This document shows, piece after piece, positions 4,779-5,404 of a DNA stretch of 5,404 bases. The position numbers and the translations under genes were made by a program. The stretch is from Candidatus Poseidoniaceae archaeon (GTDB taxonomy: Archaea; Thermoplasmatota; Poseidoniia; Poseidoniales; Poseidoniaceae). How positions within the stretch are numbered: position 1 is the stretch's first letter; every line of letters starts with the position of its first letter. Under the pieces are notes generated by a model. The model was not told where the DNA came from, searched no databases, and saw only the letters and a list, made by a program, of their open reading frames with translations. Location: positions 1 to 5,404 of the forward strand of contig JAQXFJ010000356.1 in the NCBI GenBank assembly GCA_029250385.1, read 5' to 3'.

Positions 4779-5404
4779 ACCATGGTTGGGTTGAATCTTT
4801 TCTTTGCCACTTGTTGCCAGTCCCTATTGGATACTCTAATACTTCCATGCCATTTGAATCAATCATTCCTAACAATTGGTTTGGCGGTGCTGATGGTTCA
4901 GAAATTAATTGTTCGAATAAATTTTCTTCGACAACAATGCTTTGTTGAGTTTCTATTAACTTATTATCGGGTTGACTAATTGGAGCATAATCTAGGTTTG
5001 GCTTGGGCAACTCTGGAGTTTCCTTGAATATCTCTTGGTTATTATTCTCCATTTCCATCATTCGATCAGACATGTCAAATTGTTGCTCAGAATCCCAAGT
5101 AATTGCATTATCTTTATTGCGTGAATTTCTTGATACTAAGACTAGCATTGCTAGCAAACCAATAGCCATAATCGCTCCAGCAGAATAAATCAAATCATTG
5201 GCAACACTAGGTGCTAAATCGGCATTATCTCCTACACCATCACCGTCAGAATCTTTCGATTCATCTGGGTCATTAGGGAACAAGTCATCAACATCTGGAA
5301 CTCCATCACCATCACCATCAAAGGCATCGAAGGTTGTTGAACACAAGAGTGCCAGAATTTCTATTTCTGATTGGGAAACACGTAAGTTAGAGTCGGTATC
5401 TGTT
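4768..5404 (-). CDS. EF-hand/thrombospondin-3-like repeat surface protein, C-terminal part (cut by window edge)
   Basis: The frame stays open to the right edge, giving 211 residues in the window; the TTG at 5346 is internal, not a start. The first residues, DTDSNLRVSQSE, fit an EF-hand loop (D-x-D-x-N-x-x-x-S-x-x-E). Asp-rich repeats follow (DGDGDGVPDVDD and DSDGDGVGDNAD, about residues 29-62 in the window), of the calcium-binding thrombospondin type 3 kind. A membrane helix lies at about 71-90 and is followed by basic residues, then by a cytoplasmic tail of about 115 residues rich in Pro, Glu and Asn. The tail ends in a compact segment (about 177-211) with LLGMIDSNGMEVLEYP, a GTG turn and two Trp. 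The protein is probably anchored in the membrane with Ca-bound repeats outside. The N-terminus, signal peptide and main ectodomain lie beyond the window. Its exact function is unknown. Confidence 0.82.
   Translation of the reverse strand, partial: TDTDSNLRVSQSEIEILALLCSTTFDAFDGDGDGVPDVDDLFPNDPDESKDSDGDGVGDNADLAPSVANDLIYSAGAIMAIGLLAMLVLVSRNSRNKDNAITWDSEQQFDMSDRMMEMENNNQEIFKETPELPKPNLDYAPISQPDNKLIETQQSIVVEENLFEQLISEPSAPPNQLLGMIDSNGMEVLEYPIGTGNKWQRKDSTQPWSRN
4797..4805 (+). terminator. Possible T-rich terminator after the archaeosortase gene
   Basis: CTTTTCTTT lies about 20 bases after the archaeosortase stop, inside the opposing coding region. It is a plausible archaeal U-rich termination site but weak, since no run exceeds four T. 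Confidence 0.25.

Noticed and set aside
4782..5188. Two plus-strand frames (4782-4979 and 5003-5188) opposite the Asp-rich surface protein
   Set aside because: They are antisense to a frame with EF-hand and Asp-rich repeats and a membrane helix; there is no independent evidence for them.
5220..5325. Repeated CATCACC/CATCAC on the plus strand, looking like a His tag or a tandem repeat
   Set aside because: It is the complement of GAT-GGT codons for the Asp-Gly calcium-binding repeats, so it follows from the protein sequence and is not a separate DNA element.
5344..5346. TTG at 5346 as the start codon of the Asp-rich protein
   Set aside because: The frame stays open to the window edge, and the residues before the TTG form an EF-hand-type loop, so the coding region clearly continues beyond the window.
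4768..5404. Asp-rich surface protein as the substrate of the neighbouring archaeosortase
   Set aside because: Its membrane helix is followed by about 115 further residues and no PGF-like motif precedes the helix, whereas sorting signals end soon after the helix.
1..5404. tRNA, rRNA, CRISPR, insertion sequence or defence cassette
   Set aside because: By eye I found no cloverleaf, regularly spaced repeat, transposase or terminal inverted repeat, and the genes leave only short gaps of 114 bases or less.

Overview
The window looks like a piece of a compact, AT-rich archaeal chromosome, most likely a planktonic Thermoplasmatota relative (Marine Group II / Poseidoniales type). Three things point to archaea. 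There is a clear TiaS gene, the archaea-specific enzyme that makes agmatidine in tRNA-Ile(CAU). There is an archaeosortase. Most starts look leaderless, with BRE/TATA-like boxes about 25-30 bases upstream of the ATG and no Shine-Dalgarno. A thrombospondin-type-3-like Asp-rich surface protein followed by a membrane helix fits marine archaea. The Poseidoniales assignment is inference; no marker search was possible.

Layout, left to right. The first 98 bases are the N-terminus of adenylosuccinate lyase (purB, minus strand), cut by the window edge. A 114-bp divergent promoter region separates it from a four-helix membrane protein of unknown function (213-698, +). This gene runs tail-to-tail into an 80-residue C-terminally membrane-anchored protein (687-929, -). 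A second divergent promoter region (930-1013) leads into a RecA/RadB-like ATPase-fold protein whose Walker A lysine is missing (1014-1607, +). That gene converges on an 81-residue N-terminally anchored protein with an acidic tail (1604-1849, -). Next come tiaS (1906-3099, -) and, 4 bases upstream of it, a HAD phosphatase of the GmhB/histidinol-phosphatase type (3104-3775, -); these two form an operon. A 79-bp divergent promoter region with a perfect 15-bp dyad exactly midway between the two starts separates them from an archaeosortase (3855-4778, +). The archaeosortase converges on the C-terminal part of a calcium-binding-repeat surface protein (4768 to beyond 5404, -).

The coding density is very high. 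All three convergent pairs overlap at their 3' ends by 4-12 bases, and the three divergent gaps are 79-114 bases. No stretch over 300 bases lacks a gene. I saw no RNA gene, CRISPR array, insertion sequence or other mobile element.

The genes do not form one obvious pathway. PurB (purines), TiaS (tRNA decoding) and the HAD phosphatase are housekeeping-type. The archaeosortase and the Asp-rich protein belong to cell-surface biology. The RecA-like protein between two small membrane proteins is the least explained part. The observations most worth a second look are the symmetric dyad between the HAD and archaeosortase genes, the Lys-less RecA-fold protein, and the surface protein that couples extracellular Ca-binding loops to a long cytoplasmic tail ending in a compact module.
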